From contig NZ_RWJI01000001.1 of NCBI RefSeq assembly GCF_003933235.1, positions 874,001 through 938,000 on the forward strand: DNA of 64,000 nt. The letters run 5' to 3'. The DNA comes from Sphingorhabdus wooponensis (lineage in GTDB: Bacteria; Pseudomonadota; Alphaproteobacteria; Sphingomonadales; Sphingomonadaceae). This document shows positions 35,771-44,509 of the stretch, piece by piece (positions within the stretch are counted from its first letter, which is position 1; each line of letters begins with the position of its first letter). The position numbers and the translations under genes were made by a program. The notes beneath the pieces were generated by a model that was not told where the DNA came from, ran no database searches, and worked only from the letters and a program-made list of their open reading frames with translations.

Positions 35771-36523
35771 ATGCTAGGCGCTTTGCCTTTTTGGTATCAG
35801 ACCATGCTCGTCATGATATTTGGCCTTATATGGGGCAGCTTTATTGCGGCCTTGTGCAGTCGCTGGCCACGCGGGGAACGGGTGTCGGATGGTCGGTCGC
35901 ATTGTGACCATTGCCAAACGACGCTTAGAGTAAAAGACCTCGTGCCTCTGGTGTCTTATCTATGGCTGTGCGGCAAATGCCGCTATTGTGGGCAATCCAT
36001 AGCGATAAGCGCGCTTTATATCGAAGTGGCTTCCGCCGCGATTGGCCTGTTTGCAGTTATGTTTTTGTCGGGTGGTCAGGCAGTGGCCGCGGCGGTGTTC
36101 GGTTGGCTATTACTCCCGCTCATCATTCTTGATTTTCAGCAGCTTTGGTTGCCCAACCGACTGGTGCTGGTGCTGGCATTAGCGGGCGTGTTCATTGGTC
36201 CGTTTTTAGTACCCGATGTTAACTGGCCGGACCGCATCTTGGGCGGAATTTTCGGCTTTCTTGCTTTGGAAGTGATCCGACAAGCCTTTCGAAAGCTGCG
36301 TCAGGTGGAGGGCATGGGTGGAGGCGACCCAAAATTGTTCGGAGCCATTGGCCTTTGGATCGGTTGGCAGGGATTGCCGATGACGTTGCTTTTGGCAACG
36401 CTCATTGGGTTTATATGTATCGCGGTTGCTTTTGCGCTTTCCAAAAAAAGCGACACGCAGTTGCCGTTCGGGGCATATATGGGAATGGCAGCCTTTGCGA
36501 TTGTCTTGCTGGCCCTAGCCTAG
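35771..36523 (+). CDS. gspO: Prepilin peptidase/N-methyltransferase GspO (PilD)
   Basis: A 250-residue polytopic membrane enzyme. The N-terminal methyltransferase part has two CxxC pairs (CDHCQ and CGKCRYCG) for zinc. The aspartic protease residues are in LILDFQQLWLPNR and GGGDPKLFGAIG. It cleaves the leaders of GspG-K and methylates the new N-terminus. I chose the ATG; a TTG nine bases earlier is possible and neither has a clear ribosome site. It closes the T2SS operon. Confidence 0.92.
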   Translation: MLGALPFWYQTMLVMIFGLIWGSFIAALCSRWPRGERVSDGRSHCDHCQTTLRVKDLVPLVSYLWLCGKCRYCGQSIAISALYIEVASAAIGLFAVMFLSGGQAVAAAVFGWLLLPLIILDFQQLWLPNRLVLVLALAGVFIGPFLVPDVNWPDRILGGIFGFLALEVIRQAFRKLRQVEGMGGGDPKLFGAIGLWIGWQGLPMTLLLATLIGFICIAVAFALSKKSDTQLPFGAYMGMAAFAIVLLALA

Positions 36524-36532
36524 TGCTTTAGA

Positions 36533-36775
36533 TTATTGCGCAGGCTCGGCGGGTGCGGGCGGTGCAGCTTCTATTTCGGCCTTTGCATCCGCTTCAATCA
36601 ACTTCGTGGCTTCTTCGGCAGCTTGTTCAATCGTCAGCTTTTGCTTGGCTACTTCATCCTGTTGCGATGCCGTAGAAACTTCGCCCTCTGCCTGTCCAGT
36701 ATCGGGGGTAACTGGCGCATCATTACAAGCCGCAAGCATGGCTATCGCAGAAATCAGTGAAGCAGCTTTTTTCAT
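36533..36775 (-). CDS. Small acidic lipoprotein
   Basis: An 80-residue lipoprotein: signal peptide with lipobox LAAC, then a low-complexity, acidic, Ala/Glu/Lys-rich chain with PAPAEPAQ at the end, predicted helical or disordered. No fold is recognisable. Its start overlaps the stop of the M28 peptidase as ATGA, so it is the second gene of that unit. It could be a small partner or a surface spacer. Confidence 0.7.
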   Translation of the reverse strand: MKKAASLISAIAMLAACNDAPVTPDTGQAEGEVSTASQQDEVAKQKLTIEQAAEEATKLIEADAKAEIEAAPPAPAEPAQ

Positions 36776-38169
36776 TGCGCTAGTTCCGGCTTTAGTTCGC
36801 CTTCATAATTGGCCAGATAGCCTAAGGCTGCGACCCAAGCGGCAACATTTTGTCGCAATTCTGCCTTGTCGATTTTGTCCAAAGTGTCGTCGGGCGTGTG
36901 ATGCAGGTCGAAATACTTCGTACCGTCTTGCTGTAAATCCACGATACCAAGCTTTTGTGCAGCGATGATTGCGCCAATATCTGCGCCGCCGCCAGCGAGT
37001 TCACGGCGGGGAACCACGCCCAATGGCGCGAGTGCCGAAACGATTTGTGCGCGCAAAGCATTTGCGCTTTCAGGCAGGCGGAAATCCACCGCCCAAACTT
37101 TGCCTGCGCCAAAGTCGGATTCCATGGCCAAGGCATGCGGTTCGTTCGCATGCTTTTCACCATAATCGCGGCCACCCCAGATGCCGACTTCTTCTGCCCC
37201 AGCCCAAAGCAAGCGTACAGTGCGCTTTGGTTGGCCCATGGACTGCAAATGCTTGGCGGCCGCGCCGATGATGCCGCAACCTGCCGCATCATCAATTGCA
37301 CCGGTGCCAAGGTCCCAGCTATCGAGATGGCAAGCAATGACGATGATCGGTAAGCTTGGATCAGAACCCTTTACCTCTGCCAACACATTGCCTGACGTCT
37401 GCATGCCGATATTTCGGGGAGTAAGCTTCAATTTTATCCGCACAGGCTTGCCACGCGCAATCATGCGCTGCAGGTTCTCGGCATCGGGGATGGACAATGC
37501 GGCAGCCGGAATGGGCGTGACACCAGGTTCAAAATTGGTGTTCCCCGTGTGCGGATTGCGGTGATAGTCGGTGCCAACTGAACGAATAACGATGGCCGCG
37601 GCGCCCTTCTTAGCGGCAATATTTGGTCCGACAAAGCGGGCAGGGCCAAATGCGCCATAGCTACTGCCGTCCTGCGTGGCCTTCATATTGTGGCTAACAA
37701 ATGCGATTTTACCCCTCAGACTGCCGTCCGGCGCAGCCCGCAGGTCTTCAATAGTCGGGAAATAGACGATCTCCGCATCCAATCCCGCTTCACCAGTACT
37801 ACCGCTATTGCCTAATGCTGCGACGGCTAGCTTCTGGGGAAACGGCGCGATGATTTCAGCGGTTTCTGCGCCGCGTACCCAAGTGGGCATCTGATATTCT
37901 TCAACACGGACATTTTCAAAGCCCAGCGCCTTTAACTTATTTACCGACCAAACCCGTGCGCGTGCCTCTGCCTCCGTGCCCGCTTGGCGTTGACCAATCT
38001 CGGTCGTGAGGCCCTCTACGATGTCATAAGCAACGGCATCGGATTGCAGCGCCTTATCGCGCAATTCGGCAACAGTTGTTGCCTTGGCGGCCGTTGGGGC
38101 GGCAACGGTGACAGCGGAGTTTAGGAACAGCGTGGAAGCTGCGGCGAACAGTGCGATGTTTTTCTTCAT
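36772..38169 (-). CDS. Secreted M28-family zinc metallopeptidase
   Basis: A 465-residue protein with signal peptide (MKKNIALFAAASTL...VAAP). A PA-like insert lies about residues 135-260, and the M28 peptidase domain has the zinc ligands in IACHLDSWD, GAIDDAAG, WAGAEEVG, MESDFG and HHTPDD. These are carboxypeptidase Q/aminopeptidase-like enzymes that act outside the cytoplasm. I used the internal ATG since the upstream extension has no signal-peptide form. It is divergent from ettA and coupled to a small lipoprotein gene. Confidence 0.88.
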   Translation of the reverse strand: MKKNIALFAAASTLFLNSAVTVAAPTAAKATTVAELRDKALQSDAVAYDIVEGLTTEIGQRQAGTEAEARARVWSVNKLKALGFENVRVEEYQMPTWVRGAETAEIIAPFPQKLAVAALGNSGSTGEAGLDAEIVYFPTIEDLRAAPDGSLRGKIAFVSHNMKATQDGSSYGAFGPARFVGPNIAAKKGAAAIVIRSVGTDYHRNPHTGNTNFEPGVTPIPAAALSIPDAENLQRMIARGKPVRIKLKLTPRNIGMQTSGNVLAEVKGSDPSLPIIVIACHLDSWDLGTGAIDDAAGCGIIGAAAKHLQSMGQPKRTVRLLWAGAEEVGIWGGRDYGEKHANEPHALAMESDFGAGKVWAVDFRLPESANALRAQIVSALAPLGVVPRRELAGGGADIGAIIAAQKLGIVDLQQDGTKYFDLHHTPDDTLDKIDKAELRQNVAAWVAALGYLANYEGELKPELAQ

Positions 38170-38282
38170 GCTGCGCAGGCTTAATCGCATCGCACAGTTT
38201 TGCAATCCCGCCTTGCGAGGAAAGCTGCGGATAGCTAGGGAAGCGGCCAAATCAAAGTAATGCAACACAGGAACTAATCCCC

Positions 38283-39962
38283 ATGGCAGCGCAATATAGC
38301 TTCGTAATGAAGGGTATGACCAAAACCTTCCCCGGCGCAAGCAAGCCGGTTCTCAACAATATCAATCTGCAATTCTATCCGGATGCAAAGATTGGCATCG
38401 TCGGTCCGAACGGTACGGGTAAATCGACCCTGATGAAAATCATGGCGGGTATGGATACCGAATTTACCGGCGAAGCATGGCCCGGAGAACATATTCGCGT
38501 TGGTTATCTGGCGCAGGAGCCTGAGCTGGACCCGAACAAAACGGTACGTGAAAATGTGATGGACGGCGTGCGTCCAGTGGCGGACTTGGTCGATCGCTTT
38601 AACGAAATTTCGATGATCATGGGCGACCCGCCCGAAGACTCCGACTTTGATGCGTTGATGGAAGAAATGGGCACGCTTCAGGAAAAGATTGATGCCGTTG
38701 ATGGCTGGTCGCTGGATAGCCAGCTTGAATTGGCCATGGATGCGCTGCGGTGCCCACCTGGCGATAGTCCTGTAACGAGCCTTTCCGGCGGTGAGAAGCG
38801 CCGTATCGCGCTTACGCGTTTGTTGCTTGAAAAGCCTGACATCCTGCTGCTCGACGAACCTACCAACCACCTTGATGCGGAATCGGTGGCGTGGTTGGAA
38901 AAGCATTTGGTCGATTATAAGGGCAACGTCATTCTCGTGACCCACGATCGCTACTTCCTCGATAATGTCGTGAGCTGGATACTCGAACTCGATCGTGGCC
39001 GTTATTTTGTCTATGAGGGCAATTATTCGACCTATCTGGAAAAGAAAGGCAAGCGCCTCGAGCAAGAATCGCGTGAAGATGCTGGTCGGCAAAAAGCGAT
39101 CAAGGACGAATTGGAATGGATTCGTCAAAGCCCGAAGGCGCGGCAGACAAAGTCCAAAGCGCGTATCAAATCTTTTGACCAGTTGGTTGAGGCACAAGAA
39201 AATCGCGCACCCGGCAAGGCGCAGATTGTTATTCAAATTCCCGAACGGCTTGGTAGCAAGGTTATCGAGGTCAAGAATGTCACCAAGGCATATGGCGATA
39301 AATTATTGTTCGAAAATTTGTCCTTCACTATTCCGCAGGGTGGTATTGTCGGCGTTATCGGCCCGAATGGTGCGGGTAAATCAACGCTTTTCCGCCTGAT
39401 TACGGGTCAGGAAGTGCCGGATTCTGGCGAAGTGGAAATTGGTGAAACCGTCAAACTTGGCTTTGTTGATCAAAGCCGCGATGATCTCGACCCCAACAAA
39501 AATGTGTGGGAAGAAATCTCCGGCGGCGCAGATTTTATGAAGTTAGGGAAGCATGAGACGCCAACACGCGCCTACGTCGGGGCGTTCAACTTCAAGGGTA
39601 CGGATCAGCAAAAGAAGGTTGGTCTGCTGTCCGGCGGTGAACGCAACCGTGTGCACATGGCAAAAATGTTGAAAGAGGGCGGCAACGTGCTTCTGCTCGA
39701 CGAACCAACCAACGATTTGGACGTGGAAACGCTGTCAGCTCTGGAAGAGGCGCTTGAAAGCTTTGCTGGTTGTGCGGTGGTCATCAGCCATGACCGCTTC
39801 TTCCTTGACCGCTTGGCCACACACATTCTGGCCTTTGAGGGCAACAGTCATGTCGAATGGTTTGAAGGCAATTTTGAATCTTATGAAGAAGACAAAATTG
39901 CCCGGCTTGGGGACGAAGCTACGCGTCCGCATCGTGCAACTTACAAAAAGATGACACGCTGA
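38283..39962 (+). CDS. ettA: Energy-dependent translational throttle protein EttA (ABC-F)
   Basis: A 559-residue ABC-F protein with two ATPase domains and no membrane part: Walker A GPNGTGKS and GPNGAGKS, signatures LSGGEKRR and LSGGERNR, and DEPTNHLD and DEPTNDLD. The arm insertion in the first domain (DPPEDSDFDALMEEMG) marks EttA. It binds the ribosomal E site and gates the first peptide bond according to ATP/ADP level. Length agrees with the family (about 555). Confidence 0.95.
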   Translation: MAAQYSFVMKGMTKTFPGASKPVLNNINLQFYPDAKIGIVGPNGTGKSTLMKIMAGMDTEFTGEAWPGEHIRVGYLAQEPELDPNKTVRENVMDGVRPVADLVDRFNEISMIMGDPPEDSDFDALMEEMGTLQEKIDAVDGWSLDSQLELAMDALRCPPGDSPVTSLSGGEKRRIALTRLLLEKPDILLLDEPTNHLDAESVAWLEKHLVDYKGNVILVTHDRYFLDNVVSWILELDRGRYFVYEGNYSTYLEKKGKRLEQESREDAGRQKAIKDELEWIRQSPKARQTKSKARIKSFDQLVEAQENRAPGKAQIVIQIPERLGSKVIEVKNVTKAYGDKLLFENLSFTIPQGGIVGVIGPNGAGKSTLFRLITGQEVPDSGEVEIGETVKLGFVDQSRDDLDPNKNVWEEISGGADFMKLGKHETPTRAYVGAFNFKGTDQQKKVGLLSGGERNRVHMAKMLKEGGNVLLLDEPTNDLDVETLSALEEALESFAGCAVVISHDRFFLDRLATHILAFEGNSHVEWFEGNFESYEEDKIARLGDEATRPHRATYKKMTR

Positions 39963-39972
39963 TAATGGCATG

Positions 39973-40031
39973 AAGCCGCACGCCGCGTCATCAATTGTAG
40001 CGCAAGTTCAGATGTCGAGGATGTGCGGCTT
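39973..40031. repeat. Inverted repeat AAGCCGCAC / GTGCGGCTT between converging genes
   Basis: Nine-base perfect arms separated by 41 bases lie between the ends of ettA and the flavoprotein gene. It may act as a weak two-way terminator; the long loop and the lack of a T run make this uncertain. Confidence 0.35.
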
Positions 40032-40660
40032 TATGGTATGAGCCAGCGACCAGCCCATTGATTTTGCGCTGGGTCCCATTGCCAGTGAGCTCGTCTGTGC
40101 CCAACATTGGCAAGATACAGCCATTCAATAGTTTCAATTTCAACCATTAGAGCCGCAAAATTAGCGCGATAATTCACCAATTGTTCTTCATCAGGTTGCT
40201 TGCCCTCTATCCAATCAGGCAAGCCTGAGGAAGGTTTTACAGATGGCGTTCCCGGCGCAGCAACAGCCATGTAACAGCGCCGCGCAAATGGAGTTGAGGT
40301 TGACCAAGCGGTGTCGGCCATGTCGCCTGTGGTTTCCACATGTGCTTTGCCGGACATTCGGATTTGAACCTTTGCCGCCGTGTCATAGATCAATACGCTG
40401 GTCGCAGGGTTTTGACTGAGTTGTTCGGCCTTGATCGAACGCGAATCCGTATGGAAACGAAGCGTGCGATTATCGCGAGAAGCATCGCGCAATATCATAA
40501 TCCGCATATGCGGCACGCCTAATGCATCGACCGTGCCCACCGCGGGCATATGTGATGGGCTGTTACGATTGGTTACACCAGCAACGATAAGGCTCCATGC
40601 TTCTTCAAAACTTAACGCGAGATCATCATAATAATCGGGCAAGCTATTGGGTAAGTTCAT
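40031..40660 (-). CDS. FMN-binding split-barrel protein (pyridoxamine phosphate oxidase-like)
   Basis: A 209-residue protein of the PNPOx-like flavin-reductase barrel type: RIMILRDASRDNRTLRFHTD and SVLIYDTAAKVQIRMSGKAHVE are the strands that hold FMN phosphate, and the C-terminus (HRRAHWQWDP) fits the Alr4036-like branch. True pdxH is not implied. The start overlaps the carbonic anhydrase stop as ATGA, so it is the last gene of the bicarbonate operon. Its link to carbon uptake is unknown. Confidence 0.78.
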   Translation of the reverse strand: MNLPNSLPDYYDDLALSFEEAWSLIVAGVTNRNSPSHMPAVGTVDALGVPHMRIMILRDASRDNRTLRFHTDSRSIKAEQLSQNPATSVLIYDTAAKVQIRMSGKAHVETTGDMADTAWSTSTPFARRCYMAVAAPGTPSVKPSSGLPDWIEGKQPDEEQLVNYRANFAALMVEIETIEWLYLANVGHRRAHWQWDPAQNQWAGRWLIP

Positions 40661-41280
40661 TGGACCTCAAAACTATCATTCTTATCATTGAGAACGTAAA
40701 GATTGCCATCGGATATGCCGAAATAAGCGCCGTGCAGTTTCAATTGCCCTGATTTTTCGCGCGCGGCAATAAAGGGAAAACTGCGTAGGTTAGCTAGGCT
40801 GACGCGGATAGCCTCTAGCTCCAGATCGCGCTGCGGGTCTTGCGACGCGGACGCAAGCACCTTGTCGCGGGCAGGGCGGACAATATCGACCCAGCTATCA
40901 ATGAAGCTATACCCTGCTTCGCCAAGATCGCCGCCATCCAGTGATGCTTTGATGCCGCCGCATTGCGCGTGGCCCAGAACAACAATATGGCGGACCTCAA
41001 GCCCCAATACGCCAAATTCAATAGCAGCCGAGACGCCATGCAATCCACCGCCGGTTTCATAGGGCGGGACCAAGTTTGCTACGTTGCGCAGTGCAAAAAC
41101 CTGTCCCGGTGTGGTGTCAAAGACCGTCGCGGGATCGACCCGGCTATCACAACAGGAAATAATCATTATGGGCGGTGACTGTCCATCACTTGCAAGCGCG
41201 TCATAGCGCGCCTTTTGCCGGACATAAGCGTCGGATTTGAAACGTTGATAGCCCTGAACAAAAACAGCAAATTCAGGCAT
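40657..41280 (-). CDS. Beta-class carbonic anhydrase
   Basis: A 207-residue enzyme with zinc ligands in CCDSRVD (Cys, Asp, Arg) and HAQCGG (His, Cys), and the ALRNVANLVPP motif of beta carbonic anhydrases. It interconverts CO2 and bicarbonate in the cytoplasm. Its start is fused to the stop of the SbtB-like gene (TAATG), and the bicarbonate transporter is next upstream, so it likely supplies or uses the bicarbonate brought in by SbtA. Confidence 0.94.
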   Translation of the reverse strand: MPEFAVFVQGYQRFKSDAYVRQKARYDALASDGQSPPIMIISCCDSRVDPATVFDTTPGQVFALRNVANLVPPYETGGGLHGVSAAIEFGVLGLEVRHIVVLGHAQCGGIKASLDGGDLGEAGYSFIDSWVDIVRPARDKVLASASQDPQRDLELEAIRVSLANLRSFPFIAAREKSGQLKLHGAYFGISDGNLYVLNDKNDSFEVQ

Positions 41281-41591
41281 TAGAAACGCTCTCCTCTGAC
41301 GACTTGAACGTCGCCAACCGTGAGCAGCATACCATAGCTATCCAGCAGAGGCGCTATCGCGTCGATTAACCTTGCCGTGTTTGTGTCTGACGCAATAGCA
41401 AGCACGATCGTCTTTGCACTGGCGCCCGTTACATCGTCATGCTGCCATTCGCCCGCTCGACCACCGCCGGAATCGACATGGATAAGGCTCCAGCCGGATA
41501 TATCTACGGCTTTCAACTTTCCGACTATACGCGGAACAAGCGGCGTATCGACTAAGATTTCTATGCGCTTGCGGGGAACGGTTTGCACCAT
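41280..41591 (-). CDS. SbtB-like PII-family regulator
   Basis: A 103-residue protein with the ferredoxin-like PII layout: RIEILVDTPLVPRIVGKL, a T-loop region with DSGGGRAGEWQ, and the C-terminal VGDVQVVRGERF typical of proteobacterial SbtB-type PII proteins. Cyanobacterial SbtB binds adenine nucleotides, including cAMP and AMP, and blocks SbtA. This protein lacks the C-terminal cysteine pair of some cyanobacterial forms. It lies between the SbtA and carbonic anhydrase genes, 4 bases after SbtA. Confidence 0.82.
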   Translation of the reverse strand: MVQTVPRKRIEILVDTPLVPRIVGKLKAVDISGWSLIHVDSGGGRAGEWQHDDVTGASAKTIVLAIASDTNTARLIDAIAPLLDSYGMLLTVGDVQVVRGERF

Positions 41592-41595
41592 TGGG

Positions 41596-42549
41596 TCATC
41601 CTAATGCTTGGGCAAGTGCAGCGAAGATGCTGATGCCGAAGATAATGTTGAACGGGAAACTGACACCGAGCGACATGCTAAGATAGATGCCAGGGTCTGC
41701 TTGAGGCAAGGCAAGTCGCATCGCAGCAGGCACCGCGATGTAGGAGGCGCTAGCCGCCAATATGCCAAGCGCCGCCGCTGAGGCAATATCAAGGCCGATG
41801 ACCGTTCCAACGATGGTGCCGATGGTGCCGTTTACCAAGGGTAACAAAATCGCAAGGAACACCAGACGCAATGTCATCTTGCGCGATTGCATCAGGCGGC
41901 GTGCCGCAATCAGGCCCATATCAAGAAGGAACAGGCATAACACGCCACGAAAGCCAGTATCAAAAAGAGGTTTTACCGATGCGAACCCATCGCTCCCGGC
42001 AATGGCGCCAATCACGAAACTGCCAACCAGCAACATGACAGACGCATTGGTGAGGACCTCATGCCAAGGTGTCGTATTTCTCTCGCCTTCTGCGGATTCG
42101 CCCCTACGTGCTAGCATAAGGCCTGTAATGATTGCGGGGGTTTCCATTAAGGCCAGGACGGCAACCATATATCCAGCGGGGCTTAATCCTTCACCCGTCA
42201 GCAACTCGATAGCCGTTACAAAGGTAACAACGCTGACAGAACCATAATGCGCGGCAACCGCGCCCGCGTCGACTTTCGACAACTTACCAATGCCGCGCAA
42301 CAATGCGAATGCAAGAACGGGCAAAAGGAAACTTAAGGCAAGACCCGCGGCGGCAGCCACCATGATTTCAGGGGTAATGCCGCTCTTGGATACCTCGACC
42401 CCGCCTTTTAAGCCAATGGCTGCCATCAGATAGATGGACATGGCCTTGGCGAACGCCTCTGGAATAGTCAGATCGGACTTGAGAGCAGCAGCAACAAAAC
42501 CGAGTACAAAAAACAGGATCACCGGCGAAGTGAGGGTATCAGCAATCAT
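41596..42549 (-). CDS. SbtA-family sodium-dependent bicarbonate transporter
   Basis: A 317-residue polytopic membrane protein, about ten hydrophobic segments in two inverted halves ([20 protein letters not shown]...[30 protein letters not shown]), the SbtA (DUF897) pattern. I chose the ATG after GGGGCAAAG; the long frame upstream crosses the lipA promoter and is not hydrophobic. It should bring in bicarbonate with sodium. It heads the operon sbtA-sbtB-carbonic anhydrase-flavoprotein and is divergent from lipA. Confidence 0.88.
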   Translation of the reverse strand: MIADTLTSPVILFFVLGFVAAALKSDLTIPEAFAKAMSIYLMAAIGLKGGVEVSKSGITPEIMVAAAAGLALSFLLPVLAFALLRGIGKLSKVDAGAVAAHYGSVSVVTFVTAIELLTGEGLSPAGYMVAVLALMETPAIITGLMLARRGESAEGERNTTPWHEVLTNASVMLLVGSFVIGAIAGSDGFASVKPLFDTGFRGVLCLFLLDMGLIAARRLMQSRKMTLRLVFLAILLPLVNGTIGTIVGTVIGLDIASAAALGILAASASYIAVPAAMRLALPQADPGIYLSMSLGVSFPFNIIFGISIFAALAQALG

Positions 42550-42630
42550 CTTTGCCCCTTTGCGGATTTTGCAACCCATAGCAGGCAAGTTGCAGTTGGC
42601 AAGATGGCGCGCCACGTCTATTCGGGCATC

Positions 42631-43557
42631 ATGAACGCTCCAACACATTTGCCCGAACGCCCGATGAGGGAACGTAAGCCAGACTGGATTAGGGTTAAGG
42701 CGCCAATCGGTGCCGAGTTTAATGAAACGCGCCGCTTGATGCGTGATCTCAATTTGAACACGGTATGTGAAGAAGCAGCATGCCCTAATATCGGTGAGTG
42801 TTGGACTAAGAAACATGCCACCGTGATGATCCTTGGCGATGTGTGCACAAGGGCATGTGCCTTTTGTAACGTAAAAACCGGTATGCCCCGCGCAGTTGAT
42901 CCGCTGGAGCCAGAGCATGTGGCGATTGCCGCCGCAAAAATGGGCCTTGAGCACATCGTTATCACATCAGTTGACCGGGATGATCTACCCGATGGCGGTG
43001 CCAGCCAATTTGTTAAGGTAATTGAGGCATTGCGTCGAAATACGCCCAATACCACAATCGAAATCCTAACGCCCGATTTCCGGAACAAGGCGCAGGCTGC
43101 TATTGAAGCCATCGTCACCGCCCGTCCCGATGTATATAATCACAATCTCGAAACCGTGCCGCGTCTGTATCCAACCATCCGTCCCGGCGCGCGTTATTAT
43201 GCGTCGCTGCGCTTGCTGGAAACAGTGAAGCGCCACGATCCGTCCATCTTTACAAAGTCGGGTGTCATGCTTGGGCTGGGTGAGGAACGGATGGAAGTGC
43301 ATCAGGTCATGGACGATATGCGCAGCGCTGATATCGATTTTCTGACGATGGGCCAATATCTGCAACCAACACCAAAGCATGCCAAGGTTATGGATTTTGT
43401 TACCCCAAGTGCATTTGACGCTTATGCGGCCATCGCGCGTGCCAAAGGCTTTCTATTGGTCGCCGCCAGCCCGCTTACGCGGTCTAGTTATCATGCTGGA
43501 GATGATTTCGCGAAAATGCGCGATGCACGTGCGGTGCAGATTGCCAAAGCGCTTTAA
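42631..43557 (+). CDS. lipA: Lipoyl synthase
   Basis: A 308-residue radical SAM enzyme that inserts sulfur into octanoyl groups on E2 and H proteins. Two iron-sulfur sites are visible: the auxiliary [12 protein letters not shown] and the radical [13 protein letters not shown]; the family's C-terminal serine ligand lies in RSSYHAG. The start [10 protein letters not shown] is chosen over an ATG nine codons earlier because the family begins at this point; the ribosome site is weak for both. Length is normal. Confidence 0.95.
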   Translation: MNAPTHLPERPMRERKPDWIRVKAPIGAEFNETRRLMRDLNLNTVCEEAACPNIGECWTKKHATVMILGDVCTRACAFCNVKTGMPRAVDPLEPEHVAIAAAKMGLEHIVITSVDRDDLPDGGASQFVKVIEALRRNTPNTTIEILTPDFRNKAQAAIEAIVTARPDVYNHNLETVPRLYPTIRPGARYYASLRLLETVKRHDPSIFTKSGVMLGLGEERMEVHQVMDDMRSADIDFLTMGQYLQPTPKHAKVMDFVTPSAFDAYAAIARAKGFLLVAASPLTRSSYHAGDDFAKMRDARAVQIAKAL

Positions 43558-43572
43558 GGTTCAAACGCACAT

Positions 43573-44031
43573 ATGCCGCACCATCACGAACGCCGCAGTC
43601 TGCCGCATAATGCCGCACAAATGTATGATTTGGTCGCAGACGTCAGCCGCTATCCAGAATTCCTGCCATGGGTCAGTGCCATTCGCATCCGGAAGGATGA
43701 GGAAAGTGAAATGCTGGCAGATATGATTGTGGGCTTTAAATCGCTGCGTGAAACATTCAGCAGCCGCGTGGTGAAAACCCCGAAGTCATCCATCATCGTC
43801 GATTATCTCGATGGGCCCATGAAACACTTACACAACGCTTGGACGTTTGAAGATGTCGATGGTGGCGGCTCAATCGTCGAGTTTACTGTTGATTTCTCAT
43901 TCCGTAATCGCGTGTTTGAGGCGTTGGCCGGTCAGTTTTTTGATTCCGCTCTCCGCAAAATGACAACGGCGTTTATCGAACGAGCCGACGCTCTTTATAG
44001 TGCTGGCGGAAGCAATAGTTCCAACGCATGA
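43573..44031 (+). CDS. COQ10/RatA-like START-domain protein
   Basis: A 152-residue SRPBCC (START-like) protein: QMYDLVADVSRYPEFLPWV at the N-terminus, then the hydrophobic cavity strands, and AFIERADALY in the last helix. Homologues bind ubiquinone (COQ10); the E. coli member is named RatA after a toxin activity that is debated. It directly follows lipA by 15 bases. It runs head-on into pncC, overlapping it by 37 bases. Confidence 0.85.
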   Translation: MPHHHERRSLPHNAAQMYDLVADVSRYPEFLPWVSAIRIRKDEESEMLADMIVGFKSLRETFSSRVVKTPKSSIIVDYLDGPMKHLHNAWTFEDVDGGGSIVEFTVDFSFRNRVFEALAGQFFDSALRKMTTAFIERADALYSAGGSNSSNA

Positions 44032-44507
44032 AGCGTTGCAAAGGCGCGAATATCAGCGCGGCTTTTGTCTGAGCCAAAGGACTTCTGGTCTCCCATAACC
44101 TCTTCCGGATTTTGATCTTTGACCGCTACCGCAAAAACCACGGTTCCAACTGGCTTGCTTGCGCTGCCACCGTCTGGGCCCGCCACGCCGCTGATCGCAA
44201 CGGCGATGTCTGCACCGCTTTTTTTCAGCGCGCCTTGCGCCATCGCCCATGCGACACCAACAGATACGGCGCCGAATGCGTCGATGATGTCCTCATTTAC
44301 GCCCAAAAGCTTAATCTTCGCGTCATTGCTATAGGTGACGAAGCCATAGCCCAATACGGCGCTGCTGCCCGGAACTTCGGTAATCGCTGCAGAGACAAGG
44401 CCGCCAGTGCAGCTTTCCGCGACAGCGATTATGCGTCCGGCGGCTTTATTCTCAGCAACAACGCGCGCGGCTAGTGCGGCAATGTCGGCGGGTAAGACGG
44501 TGTCCAT
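43995..44507 (-). CDS. pncC: Nicotinamide-nucleotide amidohydrolase (CinA C-terminal domain)
   Basis: A 170-residue protein made up only of the CinA C-terminal domain: AESCTGGLVSAAITEVPGSS, AISGVAGPDGGSASKPVGTV and ADIRAFATLHALELL. It deamidates NMN to nicotinate mononucleotide and so recycles NAD. It follows ispDF by two bases in the same direction. Its 3' end overlaps the opposing START-domain gene. Confidence 0.93.
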   Translation of the reverse strand: MDTVLPADIAALAARVVAENKAAGRIIAVAESCTGGLVSAAITEVPGSSAVLGYGFVTYSNDAKIKLLGVNEDIIDAFGAVSVGVAWAMAQGALKKSGADIAVAISGVAGPDGGSASKPVGTVVFAVAVKDQNPEEVMGDQKSFGSDKSRADIRAFATLHALELLLPPAL

Positions 44508-44509
44508 AA

